Shown here piece after piece: positions 25,347-34,174 of a stretch of 64,000 bases of DNA (the stretch's first letter is position 1; each line of letters begins with the position of its first letter). The position numbers and the translations under genes are program-made. The DNA is from DASYAN01 sp034431765 (GTDB lineage Bacteria; Chloroflexota; Ktedonobacteria; Ktedonobacterales; Ktedonobacteraceae), in assembly GCA_034431765.1 (NCBI GenBank), contig DAOUDD010000187.1, positions 1-64,000 of the forward strand. Direction: 5' to 3'. The notes under the pieces are model-generated. The model did no database searches, had not been told where the DNA came from, and saw only the letters and a list, made by a program, of their open reading frames with translations.

Positions 25347-26093
25347 ATGGCTACTATTTTAATTGTTGATAGTCACTCTCTTATGCGCAGAGCGGTGCGT
25401 GAAATAATTGAGCAAGAAGCACATCTATCCGTTATAGGCGAGGCCAGCACTGGCCAGGAAGCTGAAATGCTAGCAGAGCAAACACAACCGGATGTTGTGT
25501 TGATGGATGTAGACATGCCAGATTGTAATGGCTTCGAGGTCACTGAGCATATTCTCGCCAGTTCACCATCTTCACGTGTTATCATTTTTACAGCTCACCA
25601 CCAGGATCACTACCTCTTTCAAGCGATTCAAAAGGGGGCGATGGGATATATCACCAAAGATATTGAGCCTGATGCGTTGATTCATGCCATCGATTGTGCA
25701 GTGCGCAATGATCTTTGTATTCCAGGAGCGTTTGCAACCCAGATTCTTGCGTCCCTCCGTACCTTATGGAAGCATCAAGCAACATTTACACGGACGCACC
25801 CCTACAGCTATCGAACGCCACGCCGTGTTGCGCGCTCAGTACCGGTATCTGAGGAAGGGAAAGGTACACCCCAAACAGAGTCGGCAGCTCCCCGTCCTCT
25901 CACTGATCGAGAGAGGCAGATTCTTGATTTGATGCGCAAAGGATGCAAAAATCGCGAAATCGCGGGAAATCTTGGTATTGCAGAATCAACTGTTCACAAG
26001 CATGTACAGAATATCTTTGAGAAACTGCACGCACGTAATCGAACAGAGGCAATCTATTTTACGACTGTCGAGGGATCGAACCTGGAAAGATAG
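25347..26093 (+). CDS. NarL/FixJ-family response regulator
   Basis: 248 residues. The receiver has IVDSHSLMRRAVREI, phospho-acceptor Asp in VVLMDVDMPDCNGFEV, the Thr of IIFTAHHQ and the Lys of GYITKDIEPD, so it looks competent. A roughly 50-residue Arg/Thr/Pro-rich linker follows. The C-terminal LuxR helix-turn-helix has LTDRERQILDLMRKGCKNREIAGNLGIAESTVHKHVQNIF. No histidine kinase is adjacent. It probably controls transcription in response to an unlinked sensor. Confidence 0.92.
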   Translation: MATILIVDSHSLMRRAVREIIEQEAHLSVIGEASTGQEAEMLAEQTQPDVVLMDVDMPDCNGFEVTEHILASSPSSRVIIFTAHHQDHYLFQAIQKGAMGYITKDIEPDALIHAIDCAVRNDLCIPGAFATQILASLRTLWKHQATFTRTHPYSYRTPRRVARSVPVSEEGKGTPQTESAAPRPLTDRERQILDLMRKGCKNREIAGNLGIAESTVHKHVQNIFEKLHARNRTEAIYFTTVEGSNLER

Positions 26094-26211
26094 AGATTCT
26101 GTACCGAAGCACTCCATTCTCACGTTCCTTCAGTATCTTAGCGGGAGGTTTGTATGATACAATAGCGAAAGTGAAAGCTCATTTTTCGCCAACGATTTAG
26201 AAAGATTGAAC

Positions 26212-26976
26212 GTGCGAGAACAACGATCTCAGGGCCAGAAAGTGCCGTACGTAGGAGAACAGCAGGAGTCGCCTACGGCTTCCTTTCTGGCACAAACTGT
26301 TCTCTTTCGCTCTCTCCAACCAGCTCTTCTTTCCGAGTTGGAGCGCACACTTCCTACAATGTCCTGCCTTCCCGGACATATACTTTATCGCCCAGGAGAG
26401 ACAAGCACAGGGGTCTTCTTGCTTAGAAGTGGGCGTGTGCAGGTGTATCATCTTTCAACCGATGGGCGCAAGCTGATCACCTTTGACATAAAAGCTGACA
26501 TGTGCTTTGGTGAATTACCACTTTTTGACACACACACTCAATCAAGTTTTGCAGAGACGCGAGAAGAAGCACTAATCTCTCTTGTGAGTAAGGCGGACAT
26601 TGAGCATATTCTGGCGCAACAGCCTGCGTTTGCCTATGACCTGCTCCGCTACTCAGGAGAGCGCTTCGCCATAGTAGAAGCGCAACTTGTTGACACGGCT
26701 TTCAAGAGCTCGACAGCTCGTCTAGCACAGTTGCTGTTAGACCTTTCGAGCTTATCAGACGGGGATAGAAAGACACTGGTCGTGGATGGACTAAGCCACG
26801 AAGAACTTGCGGACCACCTTGGTGTCTACCGCGAGACAGTCAGCGCGGCTCTCCGAGATCTCAAAGAGCTAGGCGCAATTAAATTAGGACGTAAGTATAT
26901 CTCAATTAGTGCTCCAGAGCTGCTACAAAACCTGGTGGAAGCAGGTGGAAAAAGTAGCATGTATAGGAAAGAATAG
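26212..26976 (+). CDS. Crp/Fnr-family transcriptional regulator
   Basis: About 254 residues. A cyclic-nucleotide-binding beta-roll (about 25-145) includes GHILYRPGETSTGVFLLRSGRVQVYHLS and CFGELPLFD. It is followed by a dimer helix and a winged helix with LSHEELADHLGVYRETVSAALRDLKELGAI. No cysteine cluster typical of Fnr is seen. The beta-roll lacks an obvious RxS cAMP-phosphate motif, so the ligand is unknown. The GTG at 26212 has AGAAAG at good spacing; a TTG lies two codons earlier. It is followed six bases later by an ABC ATPase gene, so the two are probably one operon. Confidence 0.9.
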   Translation: MREQRSQGQKVPYVGEQQESPTASFLAQTVLFRSLQPALLSELERTLPTMSCLPGHILYRPGETSTGVFLLRSGRVQVYHLSTDGRKLITFDIKADMCFGELPLFDTHTQSSFAETREEALISLVSKADIEHILAQQPAFAYDLLRYSGERFAIVEAQLVDTAFKSSTARLAQLLLDLSSLSDGDRKTLVVDGLSHEELADHLGVYRETVSAALRDLKELGAIKLGRKYISISAPELLQNLVEAGGKSSMYRKE

Positions 26977-26982
26977 TATAGA

Positions 26983-27672
26983 ATGATTCAGGCACAGAAT
27001 GTTAAGAAATGGTATCGCAGTGGACAGTTACGTGTAGAAGCATTGAGCGGAGTTTCTCTTGAAGTAGCTGCGGGAGAGATGGTAGCCATCATGGGACCAA
27101 GTGGTTGTGGCAAAACGACGCTGCTGAACTGTCTTTCGGGATTAGATAGCATTGATGAAGGAGACATTCTTATTCGTGGGGCGAATCTACGTGATCTCAG
27201 TGATAGTGAACGGACAGCCTATCGTGCGAAAAACATGGGTTTTATCTTCCAGGATTTCAACCTGCTTCCGGTTCTCACTGCATTAGAGAACGTAGAGCTG
27301 CCAATGCTTGTTTCCAAAGTGCCCAGCCGCAAAGCACGCAAGCGAGCGTTGGAAATGCTGGAGCTTGTCGGGTTGCAAGAGCGTGCACGACATCGGCCTG
27401 CTGAGCTATCTGGTGGTCAGAGACAGCGCGTTACTATTGCACGTGCGCTGACGAACGAGCCTGCTATCGTCTGGGCTGATGAACCTACAGGCAACCTGGA
27501 TAGCGACACAGCATTGGAAATCATGGATCTTCTAAGCAATTTGAACAAAGAGCATGGGCAAACATTTGTTATTGTCACGCATGCTCTTGAGGTTGGCCAT
27601 CGCACTGATCGCATCATTCGCATGCGCGATGGCAAAGTTGTGGAGCAGGAAACAGGTATTATGGAGAGATGA
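26983..27672 (+). CDS. ABC transporter ATP-binding protein (MacB/LolD type)
   Basis: 229 residues with all ATPase motifs: Walker A GPSGCGKTT, Q-loop FIFQDFNLLP, signature LSGGQRQRVTIARAL, Walker B IVWADEPTGNLDS and the switch His of VIVTHALEV. The LLPVLTALENVELPML segment is typical of the MacB/LolD/FtsE-like group that energises lipid, antibiotic or peptide exporters. No permease gene is next to it, so its partner must be encoded elsewhere. It follows the Crp/Fnr gene in the same operon. Confidence 0.92.
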   Translation: MIQAQNVKKWYRSGQLRVEALSGVSLEVAAGEMVAIMGPSGCGKTTLLNCLSGLDSIDEGDILIRGANLRDLSDSERTAYRAKNMGFIFQDFNLLPVLTALENVELPMLVSKVPSRKARKRALEMLELVGLQERARHRPAELSGGQRQRVTIARALTNEPAIVWADEPTGNLDSDTALEIMDLLSNLNKEHGQTFVIVTHALEVGHRTDRIIRMRDGKVVEQETGIMER

Positions 27673-27697
27673 GAGGGAGCAGGCAAGCTGCTCCCTC
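27673..27697. terminator. Convergent-gene hairpin without U-tract
   Basis: A perfect 10-bp repeat (GAGGGAGCAG/CTGCTCCCTC) with a GCAAG loop, in the 45-bp gap between the ABC ATPase (plus) and dxs (minus). No T-run follows on either strand. Confidence 0.6.
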
Positions 27698-27717
27698 CGC
27701 GTCATTTGGTGCAAGTA

Positions 27718-29652
27718 TCAGGCCAGCGAGTGACGCTCCATGCCAAGTTGCTCACGAATGACCTCTTTAATGTGAGCAGAGGAGAGGCCGTAGAGCTCTT
27801 TCAAGATGGCGGGTGCACCATGCTCAACAAATTTATCGGGGAGCGCAATCACATGTACCGGAACATCACGCATGCCCCGGCTCTCCAAAAGCTCCAGAAC
27901 GGCACTGCCAAAGCCGCCAGCAAGCACATGATCCTCGATAGTGACAAGGCGGCCAACGTGTTTCGCGAGGTGGAGGAACAGCGTTTCGTCGAGCGGCTTT
28001 GCCCAGCGTGCGTTCACCACAGCGACACGAATACCTTCATCCATCAGCTCACGAGCAGCCAATTCTGCCTGTGATACGGTTGATCCATAGGCCAGGATTG
28101 CTACATCAGCACGCTCTGCCTCTTCCAGAGTCCCAGGGGAGAGCAGTTCCGCTTTCCCAACCTCTAGTCTGCGCAGTTCACCTGAGAGTGGCACGCCCAG
28201 AGCTTTCCCACGTGGGTAACGGAGAGCGACGGGACCATCCAGCATAACAGCGGTATAGAGCATATGGCACAGTTCTTCCTCGTCTTTAGGAGCCATGACC
28301 TTCATATTTGGCAAGATGCGCGTAAAGGCGATATCGAAGACGCCATGCTGTGTCTGACCATCCTCACCCACGATGCCGGCACGATCCATAGCAAAGACAA
28401 CGTGCAGATTTTGTACACAGATATCGTGCATGATCTGATCAAAGGCACGCTGCATAAAAGTGGAGTAGATGGCAACTACCGGACACAGACCACCCGTTGC
28501 CAGACCACCCGCGAATGTCACTGCATGTTGCTCAGCAATCCCGACATCAAAGTAGCGTTCGGGGAAGCGCTGGTGCAACTTCTTTAACCCTGTCCCCTCC
28601 TCCATGGCGGCCGTGATGCCAACCACGGACTCGTCCTGTTCAGCGATTGTCACCAGTGTATTCGCAAAGACTTCTGTATACGTCGGGGGATCACCTGTGT
28701 TTTTCTTGATGACGCCTGTTGTGTAATCGTACGCACCGGGACCATGCCACTTGGTTGAATCGCCTTCAGCGATATCCCATCCCTTACCCTTTTTGGTAAC
28801 CACCTGCACCATGACCGGGCCTTCCACCTTTTTCACGTTCTCAAAAACATCCAGAAGCAGGGAGAGGTTATGGCCATCGAAGGGTCCAAAGAATTTCAAG
28901 CCGAGTTCTTCAAAGATAGCTCCACTTTTGCTGTGCATAACGAAGTTCTTGAAACTTGTTTCAGCACGACCTGCGGCCTCGCGTGCTTTATCGCCAACCA
29001 CAGGCAAACGTTCTATCGACTCTTTTGCCAGTTCACGGAGACGCTGGTAACTGGGCGATGTCTGCATTTTACGCGCCTGCCCAAGGTATTGAGAGAGTGC
29101 GCCGACATTATCAGAGATCGACTTGTCGTTGTCGTTGAGAATAATAATCAAGTTTTTCTTCAAGCTACCTGCATTATTGATAGCCTCAAGAGCCATACCG
29201 CCAGTAAGCGCACCATCGCCAATAATGGCGACGACCTTGGACTGTTTTCCCTTCAAATCGCGCGCCACCGCCATTCCAAGTGCGGCGGAGATAGACGTGC
29301 TTGCATGACTGGCACCAAAGGTATCATAGATGCTCTCGTCACGGCGGAGATAGCCGGATAGACCACCAAACTGGCGAATAGTGTGAAAGCGCTCGCGTCG
29401 CCCGGTCAGGAGTTTATGTACGTACGCCTGGTGACCGATGTCCCAGACAAGGAGATCTTCGGGAGTATTGAAGGCAAAGTGCAATGCCATCGTTAACTCG
29501 ACGACACCAAGATTGGGTGCCAGATGACCTCCTCTCACAGAGACTTTTTCGATGATCTCGCGCCGAATCTCCTTTGCCAGTTGTTCCATCTCTGGAACGG
29601 TCAGGGCACGCAACTGCTCTGGACCATCCATACTATCAAGAATTCTCGTCAA
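27718..29652 (-). CDS. dxs: 1-deoxy-D-xylulose-5-phosphate synthase
   Basis: 644 residues. The thiamine-diphosphate fold shows LVWDIGHQAYVHKLLTGR, the motif GDGALTGGMALEAINNAG with the Mg-binding site, FGPFDGHN, and the second domain with GITAAMEEGTGL, ERYFDVGIAEQHAVTFAGGLA and CVQNLHVVFAMDRAGIVGEDG. It condenses pyruvate with glyceraldehyde-3-P, the entry to the MEP pathway. The TTG at 29652 has GGAGG six bases upstream and is a confident start. It lies apart from dxr and ispG but in the same window. Confidence 0.97.
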   Translation of the reverse strand: MTRILDSMDGPEQLRALTVPEMEQLAKEIRREIIEKVSVRGGHLAPNLGVVELTMALHFAFNTPEDLLVWDIGHQAYVHKLLTGRRERFHTIRQFGGLSGYLRRDESIYDTFGASHASTSISAALGMAVARDLKGKQSKVVAIIGDGALTGGMALEAINNAGSLKKNLIIILNDNDKSISDNVGALSQYLGQARKMQTSPSYQRLRELAKESIERLPVVGDKAREAAGRAETSFKNFVMHSKSGAIFEELGLKFFGPFDGHNLSLLLDVFENVKKVEGPVMVQVVTKKGKGWDIAEGDSTKWHGPGAYDYTTGVIKKNTGDPPTYTEVFANTLVTIAEQDESVVGITAAMEEGTGLKKLHQRFPERYFDVGIAEQHAVTFAGGLATGGLCPVVAIYSTFMQRAFDQIMHDICVQNLHVVFAMDRAGIVGEDGQTQHGVFDIAFTRILPNMKVMAPKDEEELCHMLYTAVMLDGPVALRYPRGKALGVPLSGELRRLEVGKAELLSPGTLEEAERADVAILAYGSTVSQAELAARELMDEGIRVAVVNARWAKPLDETLFLHLAKHVGRLVTIEDHVLAGGFGSAVLELLESRGMRDVPVHVIALPDKFVEHGAPAILKELYGLSSAHIKEVIREQLGMERHSLA

Positions 29653-30202
29653 CGATTTCCTCCAATTACTAATGCAGTATCCTCAAACCGGATCGAACGA
29701 TACACAGTTTGGAGTCGCACAGCAGCTAGACTCGCCTACCGCTCCAGCCGCGTCAGTGTCTCCAAGTACCTCGAAAAGGTTAAGCAATTGCATCGGGATC
29801 AGTTTCCCAGAGTATCTATTAGGACCATGTAAGCAGTTCTATGATGTACAGCGCTGTATACTACTGTCATAACGATGCTTGAGAACAAGATAAAGGGTGT
29901 ATAGATTGCTACCTTCCAAGTATTATAGGGCTGTTGTTTCCACATCGCAAACGCCTGATCAAGAAAATTCATGCACATAGGGTCTTGACAGGGAATCCAA
30001 CGGCTCTACAAGCTCTCTCAGCTAGCATCACATGTCTCTTGACAGCCCTGAACATTCTGTTTATCATCGGCATAGAGTCCCATGAGTTTTTCCTGGGAGT
30101 ACCAATATATGTAAAACGTTTGTGAAGAACGAAAAACAACAGAAGAACAAAGGAAGGTAGGAGTGGTTACTCTCCGCTGGACGGAGAGGGGCCGCACAGA
30201 TC
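29653..30202. other. Intergenic region between dxs and the acidic hypothetical gene
   Basis: About 550 bp without a convincing gene. It carries a clear plus-strand promoter at 30039-30067 (listed separately). The dxs promoter should also lie here, but no clear box pair was found. Confidence 0.4.
30039..30067 (+). promoter_or_regulatory. Promoter for the acidic hypothetical gene
   Basis: -35 TTGACA (30039-30044), 17-base spacer, -10 TATCAT (30062-30067), about 130 bases upstream of the ATG at 30203. A second TTGACA lies 50 bases further upstream. Confidence 0.65.
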
Positions 30203-30778
30203 ATGACAAGAAAAGAGAGCGAGAAAGACGCAGAGCGACCACATTATTATTCTCAGTTCTGGCTGGACGTCGCGGCGGGACGAAGAATTATTGGAGCACC
30301 CAAACCGAATGAAGATGGCGACTTTGCGGAAACTGAGAGCGAACACGAAGTAACAGAGCCAGTTTCTCCCGCTGTACGAAGGGGTGGGAGAAGCAGCGAA
30401 GACAGCTCTTTTAGCAGTAGTCGCACAGATGATCACGTTTATGAGGAGGAAATCCATCCTGTCTCCGAGTCGCTTGCAGCAGGTGCGTATAGTGCGAGCA
30501 GCCCTGAGGAAGAAGCGCCTGTGGCAGATGAGAGTTCCTTTGATCAGGAAGATGAGAACTATACAGATGCGCCCATCGAGGATAGTGACATTCCTGACAT
30601 GGATCTGGGAGAAGAGGAGCCGGAGTTCGACGAGGATGAGGACGACTTTTCTGAGGAGGAGGAGGAAGAGGACGACGACACAAATTGGGGACGAGGTCGC
30701 AAAAAGGCGAAGCCGACACGACCCACGAAGCCAGTTACGAAGCGCGCACCAAAGCGAGATTCACGTCGCAGCTATTAG
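30203..30778 (+). CDS. Acidic, low-complexity hypothetical protein with basic C-terminus
   Basis: 191 residues. A short ordered-looking start (HYYSQFWLDVAAGRRIIGAP) is followed by a Ser/Glu-rich stretch, then a run of Asp and Glu (about residues 115-165), then a basic tail with KKAKPTRPTKP and KRAPKR. The charge split suggests nucleic-acid or ribosome contacts of the tail. No known domain is recognised. GAGAGGGG lies before the ATG, a good promoter lies upstream and a long hairpin lies downstream, so it is likely a real gene. The function is unknown. Confidence 0.7.
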   Translation: MTRKESEKDAERPHYYSQFWLDVAAGRRIIGAPKPNEDGDFAETESEHEVTEPVSPAVRRGGRSSEDSSFSSSRTDDHVYEEEIHPVSESLAAGAYSASSPEEEAPVADESSFDQEDENYTDAPIEDSDIPDMDLGEEEPEFDEDEDDFSEEEEEEDDDTNWGRGRKKAKPTRPTKPVTKRAPKRDSRRSY

Positions 30779-30790
30779 CAGCGTCTATTA

Positions 30791-30834
30791 ATGAGGGAAA
30801 GGCAGCTATGAGATACTAGCTGTCTTTCCCTCAT
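30791..30834. terminator. Convergent-gene hairpin without U-tract
   Basis: An 18-bp inverted repeat (ATGAGGGAAAGGCAGCTA and TAGCTGTCTTTCCCTCAT, one G-T pair) with an 8-base loop, between the acidic hypothetical gene and the convergent glutamate dehydrogenase gene. No T-run follows. Confidence 0.65.
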
Positions 30835-30858
30835 ACATGATCTTTCAGATGAGTTCTA

Positions 30859-32127
30859 TTATGGGTAAATGCCGCGAATTTGTGTTGCCTCAGCGACGCG
30901 AGAGATGGCAAGCATATTGGCAGCCAGACGCATATCGCAGCGATAGCGATCCGCCAGTTCTATCACCGCATCAAAAGCACGGTTCATGATAACCTCCAGA
31001 CGTTCCGTTATTGCATCGGTGCCCCAGAAGAAGCTTTGCAGGTCTTGCACCCACTCGAAGTAGCTAACAGTTACGCCTCCGGCATTTGCCAGAATATCGG
31101 GTACCACCAGCCGTCCCTTTTTGAAGAGATAGACATCCGCTTCGGGAGTGGTTGGACCGTTCGCCGCCTCGGTTATAATGCGCGCCCCAATGCGCTCGAC
31201 ATTTTCGGTAGTGATCACGCCTTCAGTAGCGGCGGGTAACAGAATGTCACAAGGTACTTCTAATACAGCAGCCCCTTGCAATGATTGAGCTGAAGGAAAG
31301 CCCATTACCGTGCCGCGTTCCTGCTTGTGACGCAGGACAGCGGCAGGATCAAGACCGCGTTCGTTATAGATGCAGCCGTGTGTATCACTGAGCGCAACAA
31401 CTTTACAGCCTTCCGCATGGAAGAGACGAGCAGCGACGCTTCCGGCATTGCCAAAGCCTTGAATACTAACACGCGCTCCAGGGAGAGGCAGACCGATATG
31501 CTGAGCAGCGCGCCGAGTAACGAAGAGAGCGCCTGTTGCAGTTGCATCGTTGCGACCCTCACTGCCACCGATTGAAAGAGGTTTTCCCGTTACGACAGCA
31601 GGAATAGAGAAACCTTCGTGCATTGAATAGGTATCCATCATCCAGGCCATCACCTGAGGATTAGTATTCACATCGGGGGCAGGAATATCGCTGTGAGGGC
31701 CGATAATGAGGGAGATCTCTGTGGTGTAGCGGCGGGTCATACGTTCGAGTTCGCTGGGTGTCATCTGTTTGGGATCGCAGATGACGCCTCCCTTCGCTCC
31801 ACCGTATGGTATACCTACCACAGCGCACTTCCAGGTCATCCACATTGCCAACGCGCGAACCTCGTCGAGGGTGACGAGTGGACTATAACGAATACCCCCC
31901 TTTGCCGGTCCACGATTGACATTGTGCTGAACACGATGGCCGGTAAATGTTTTGATACGCCCATTATCCAGACGTACCGGAAAATTGACCGTGAGTTCAC
32001 GCTTCGGTTTGCGCAAAATCTCGCGCATATCTTCAGAGAGACCAAGTTTGTCGGCGGCCAGTTCAAATTGCTGAACCGCCATAGCATACGGATTAAATGC
32101 GTTCACTTCGTCGTGCATACATTCCAC
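30859..32127 (-). CDS. gdhA: Glutamate dehydrogenase (Glu/Leu/Phe/Val family)
   Basis: 422 residues of the hexameric GDH family: the substrate domain VQHNVNRGPAKGGIRYSP, catalytic-Lys region MTWKCAVVGIPYGGAKGGV and PAPDVNTNPQVMAWMMD, followed by the Rossmann domain with VSIQGFGNAGSVAARLF and ITEAANGPTTPEAD. It interconverts glutamate and 2-oxoglutarate plus ammonium. A GTG at 32127 or the ATG three codons later can serve as start. It lies 78 bp downstream of gatB on the same strand. Confidence 0.95.
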   Translation of the reverse strand: MECMHDEVNAFNPYAMAVQQFELAADKLGLSEDMREILRKPKRELTVNFPVRLDNGRIKTFTGHRVQHNVNRGPAKGGIRYSPLVTLDEVRALAMWMTWKCAVVGIPYGGAKGGVICDPKQMTPSELERMTRRYTTEISLIIGPHSDIPAPDVNTNPQVMAWMMDTYSMHEGFSIPAVVTGKPLSIGGSEGRNDATATGALFVTRRAAQHIGLPLPGARVSIQGFGNAGSVAARLFHAEGCKVVALSDTHGCIYNERGLDPAAVLRHKQERGTVMGFPSAQSLQGAAVLEVPCDILLPAATEGVITTENVERIGARIITEAANGPTTPEADVYLFKKGRLVVPDILANAGGVTVSYFEWVQDLQSFFWGTDAITERLEVIMNRAFDAVIELADRYRCDMRLAANMLAISRVAEATQIRGIYP

Positions 32128-32205
32128 CTTCTCCAGAACCCCACGGCGTTGTCAGGGTTCGCGCTCTACAGGCAGAACAAGGTGAGTTTCCTTGGGCTGA
32201 AAGGA

Positions 32206-33693
32206 TCAGTCCTGGATCTCGTCCAGTTTCGCCCGCAACATTGGTTGAACAATATCGGCCTTGGCCTGACCACGTGTCTGTTTCATCACCTGGCCAACCA
32301 GAGCTTGCAATGCATTCGTCTTGCCCTTCCGATAGTCGGCAACTGCCTTTGGATTATTAGCAAGAACTTCACTAATAATACGCTCCAGGGTTGCAGTATC
32401 GCTGATAGGCGGTTTGATTCCCTTGCGTGTCACAATCTCTTCCGGTAGTTCGCCAGAAGAAAATGCTTCATCGAGAATTTCTTTTGCTTGCTTCCCCGTG
32501 ATGCGCTCTTTGTCGAGCAGATCAAGCAGATTTGCAACAGCTTTGGCTGAGATAGGTGACTGCTGTACCGGGACAGCATGTGAGTTGAGCAAGCGCACCA
32601 CTTCGCTGAGAATCCAGTTGCTTGCACTACGTGCACGCGCTTTACGGTCTGTGACGGCTGAGACTGCAATCACCTGCTCGAAGTAGTCACCTAGCGCCTT
32701 ATCTTCTGTCAGCACGTTTGCATCCTGTGCGGAAAGAGCATACTCGGACTGGTAACGAGCACGCCGAGCGTCAGGCAGTTCTTGGAGGCTATTGCGAATC
32801 TCCTCAACACGCTCTGAGCTGATGAGCAGGGGTGGGAGATCTGGCTCAGGAAAGTAACGGTAATCATCGGCAAATTCTTTCACACGCTGCAGAACTGTGA
32901 TGCCTTTGTTGTCAATCCAGCCGCGTGTCTCCTGGCGCACCCTGCCGCCGTCGCGGATGAGCGCAATCTGACGCTTTGCCTCATATTCAAGCGCGCGCTC
33001 GACTGCGCGAAAGCTATTCATATTTTTGATCTCGGTCTTCACACCGAGCTTCTCTTGTCCACGAGGACGAACTGACACATTTGCGTCACAGCGAAGGCTC
33101 CCCTCTTCCATACGACCAGAAGAGACACCGAGGTAGACCAGAATTTCGCGCAACTTTTGCATATAGAGGCTGGCTTCTTCGGGATTGCGCATATCTGGCT
33201 CGCTAACAATCTCCATCAATGGTGTGCCCGCACGGTTCACATCGATCAAGCTATAGCCCTCACGATGGTAGGAACGTGCCGTATCCTCCTCCAGATGAAC
33301 GCGTGTAATACCGATGCGGCGCTGCTCCCCCCCTAACGAAATGTCGAGATAGCCGTTGCTGCTCAAGGGAATATCATACTGTGAAATCTGGTAGCCCTTC
33401 ATCAAGTCGGGATAGTGATAGCTTTTGCGATCAAATTTGGCAAATTGGGGAATGGAGCAGTGAAGTGCAAGAGCGGTCATAATTGTATAGGTGACGGCCG
33501 CGTCGTTGATCACCGGCAGCACACCTGGCATGCCCATACAGATTGGGCAGACATATGTATTAGGAGCAGCGTTCGCATATCCCGTGCTACAGGCACAGAA
33601 CATCTTGCTTTTCGTCAGGAGCTGCGAGTGCACCTCCAGGCCAATCACCACTTCAAATTCTGTATCAATCGGTGTATATGTCGTTGTCGTCAT
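32206..33693 (-). CDS. gatB: Aspartyl/glutamyl-tRNA(Asn/Gln) amidotransferase subunit B
   Basis: 495 residues, full length. It begins VVIGLEVHSQLLTKSKMFCACS with zinc cysteines (FCACS and CPICMG). It continues with YHYPDLMKGYQISQYD, HLEEDTARS, DVNRAGTPLMEIVSEPD and the C-terminal helical and YqeY-like tail. GatB binds mischarged tRNA in the GatCAB complex. No gatA or gatC lies in this window, so the complex genes are dispersed. A promoter is seen upstream at 33735. Confidence 0.96.
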   Translation of the reverse strand: MTTTTYTPIDTEFEVVIGLEVHSQLLTKSKMFCACSTGYANAAPNTYVCPICMGMPGVLPVINDAAVTYTIMTALALHCSIPQFAKFDRKSYHYPDLMKGYQISQYDIPLSSNGYLDISLGGEQRRIGITRVHLEEDTARSYHREGYSLIDVNRAGTPLMEIVSEPDMRNPEEASLYMQKLREILVYLGVSSGRMEEGSLRCDANVSVRPRGQEKLGVKTEIKNMNSFRAVERALEYEAKRQIALIRDGGRVRQETRGWIDNKGITVLQRVKEFADDYRYFPEPDLPPLLISSERVEEIRNSLQELPDARRARYQSEYALSAQDANVLTEDKALGDYFEQVIAVSAVTDRKARARSASNWILSEVVRLLNSHAVPVQQSPISAKAVANLLDLLDKERITGKQAKEILDEAFSSGELPEEIVTRKGIKPPISDTATLERIISEVLANNPKAVADYRKGKTNALQALVGQVMKQTRGQAKADIVQPMLRAKLDEIQD

Positions 33694-34052
33694 CTCACAG
33701 TCTCACTTCTACTCTTTATTCAGTCTTTACTGGTAGTCTAGCCCTTTTCGTGCTATCCGTCAATGGTTTTTATCCTCCAGTCGCCCTCCCTCCATTTCCT
33801 CCTTGCAAAGAAGAGTTTTTCCCTGACTATCAGGATATATAGGAAATATGGGCTATTCGTTGTCACGCAAAATTCACGAAGTCAACCGTTTAGAAATATA
33901 CATTCGTGCCAGTAATGGTAGGAATTTGAACGGCTCTGTCAGAGACAGAAATGCATCAACATAAGTCAAACAGTTTAGAGCTGTAATAGCGAAAACACAC
34001 AGCAGAATTTTATAAGAGAAAAGCTGATCCACTTCGTCCTCATAATAAGCTG
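33694..34052. other. Intergenic region upstream of gatB and mglA
   Basis: About 360 bp between the divergent genes. It contains the gatB promoter (33735-33763) and leads into the mglA-like promoter. There is no other recognisable feature. Confidence 0.4.
33735..33763 (-). promoter_or_regulatory. gatB promoter
   Basis: Minus strand: -35 TTGACG (33758-33763), 17-base spacer, -10 TAGACT (33735-33740), about 40 bases upstream of the gatB ATG. Confidence 0.65.
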
Positions 34053-34081
34053 TTGCAGGTGACTATGGAATAATGTATACT
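34053..34081 (+). promoter_or_regulatory. Promoter of the MglA-like GTPase gene
   Basis: -35 TTGCAG (34053-34058), 17-base spacer, -10 TATACT (34076-34081), about 95 bases upstream of the ATG at 34175. Confidence 0.65.
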
Positions 34082-34174
34082 GTCCCCGATACACGTGACA
34101 GCATCCAGTTAACGACAAACACATCCGAAACGCGCATGTAGCGGCGCGAAACAGCGGGCAGGAGCGTATGAGTT

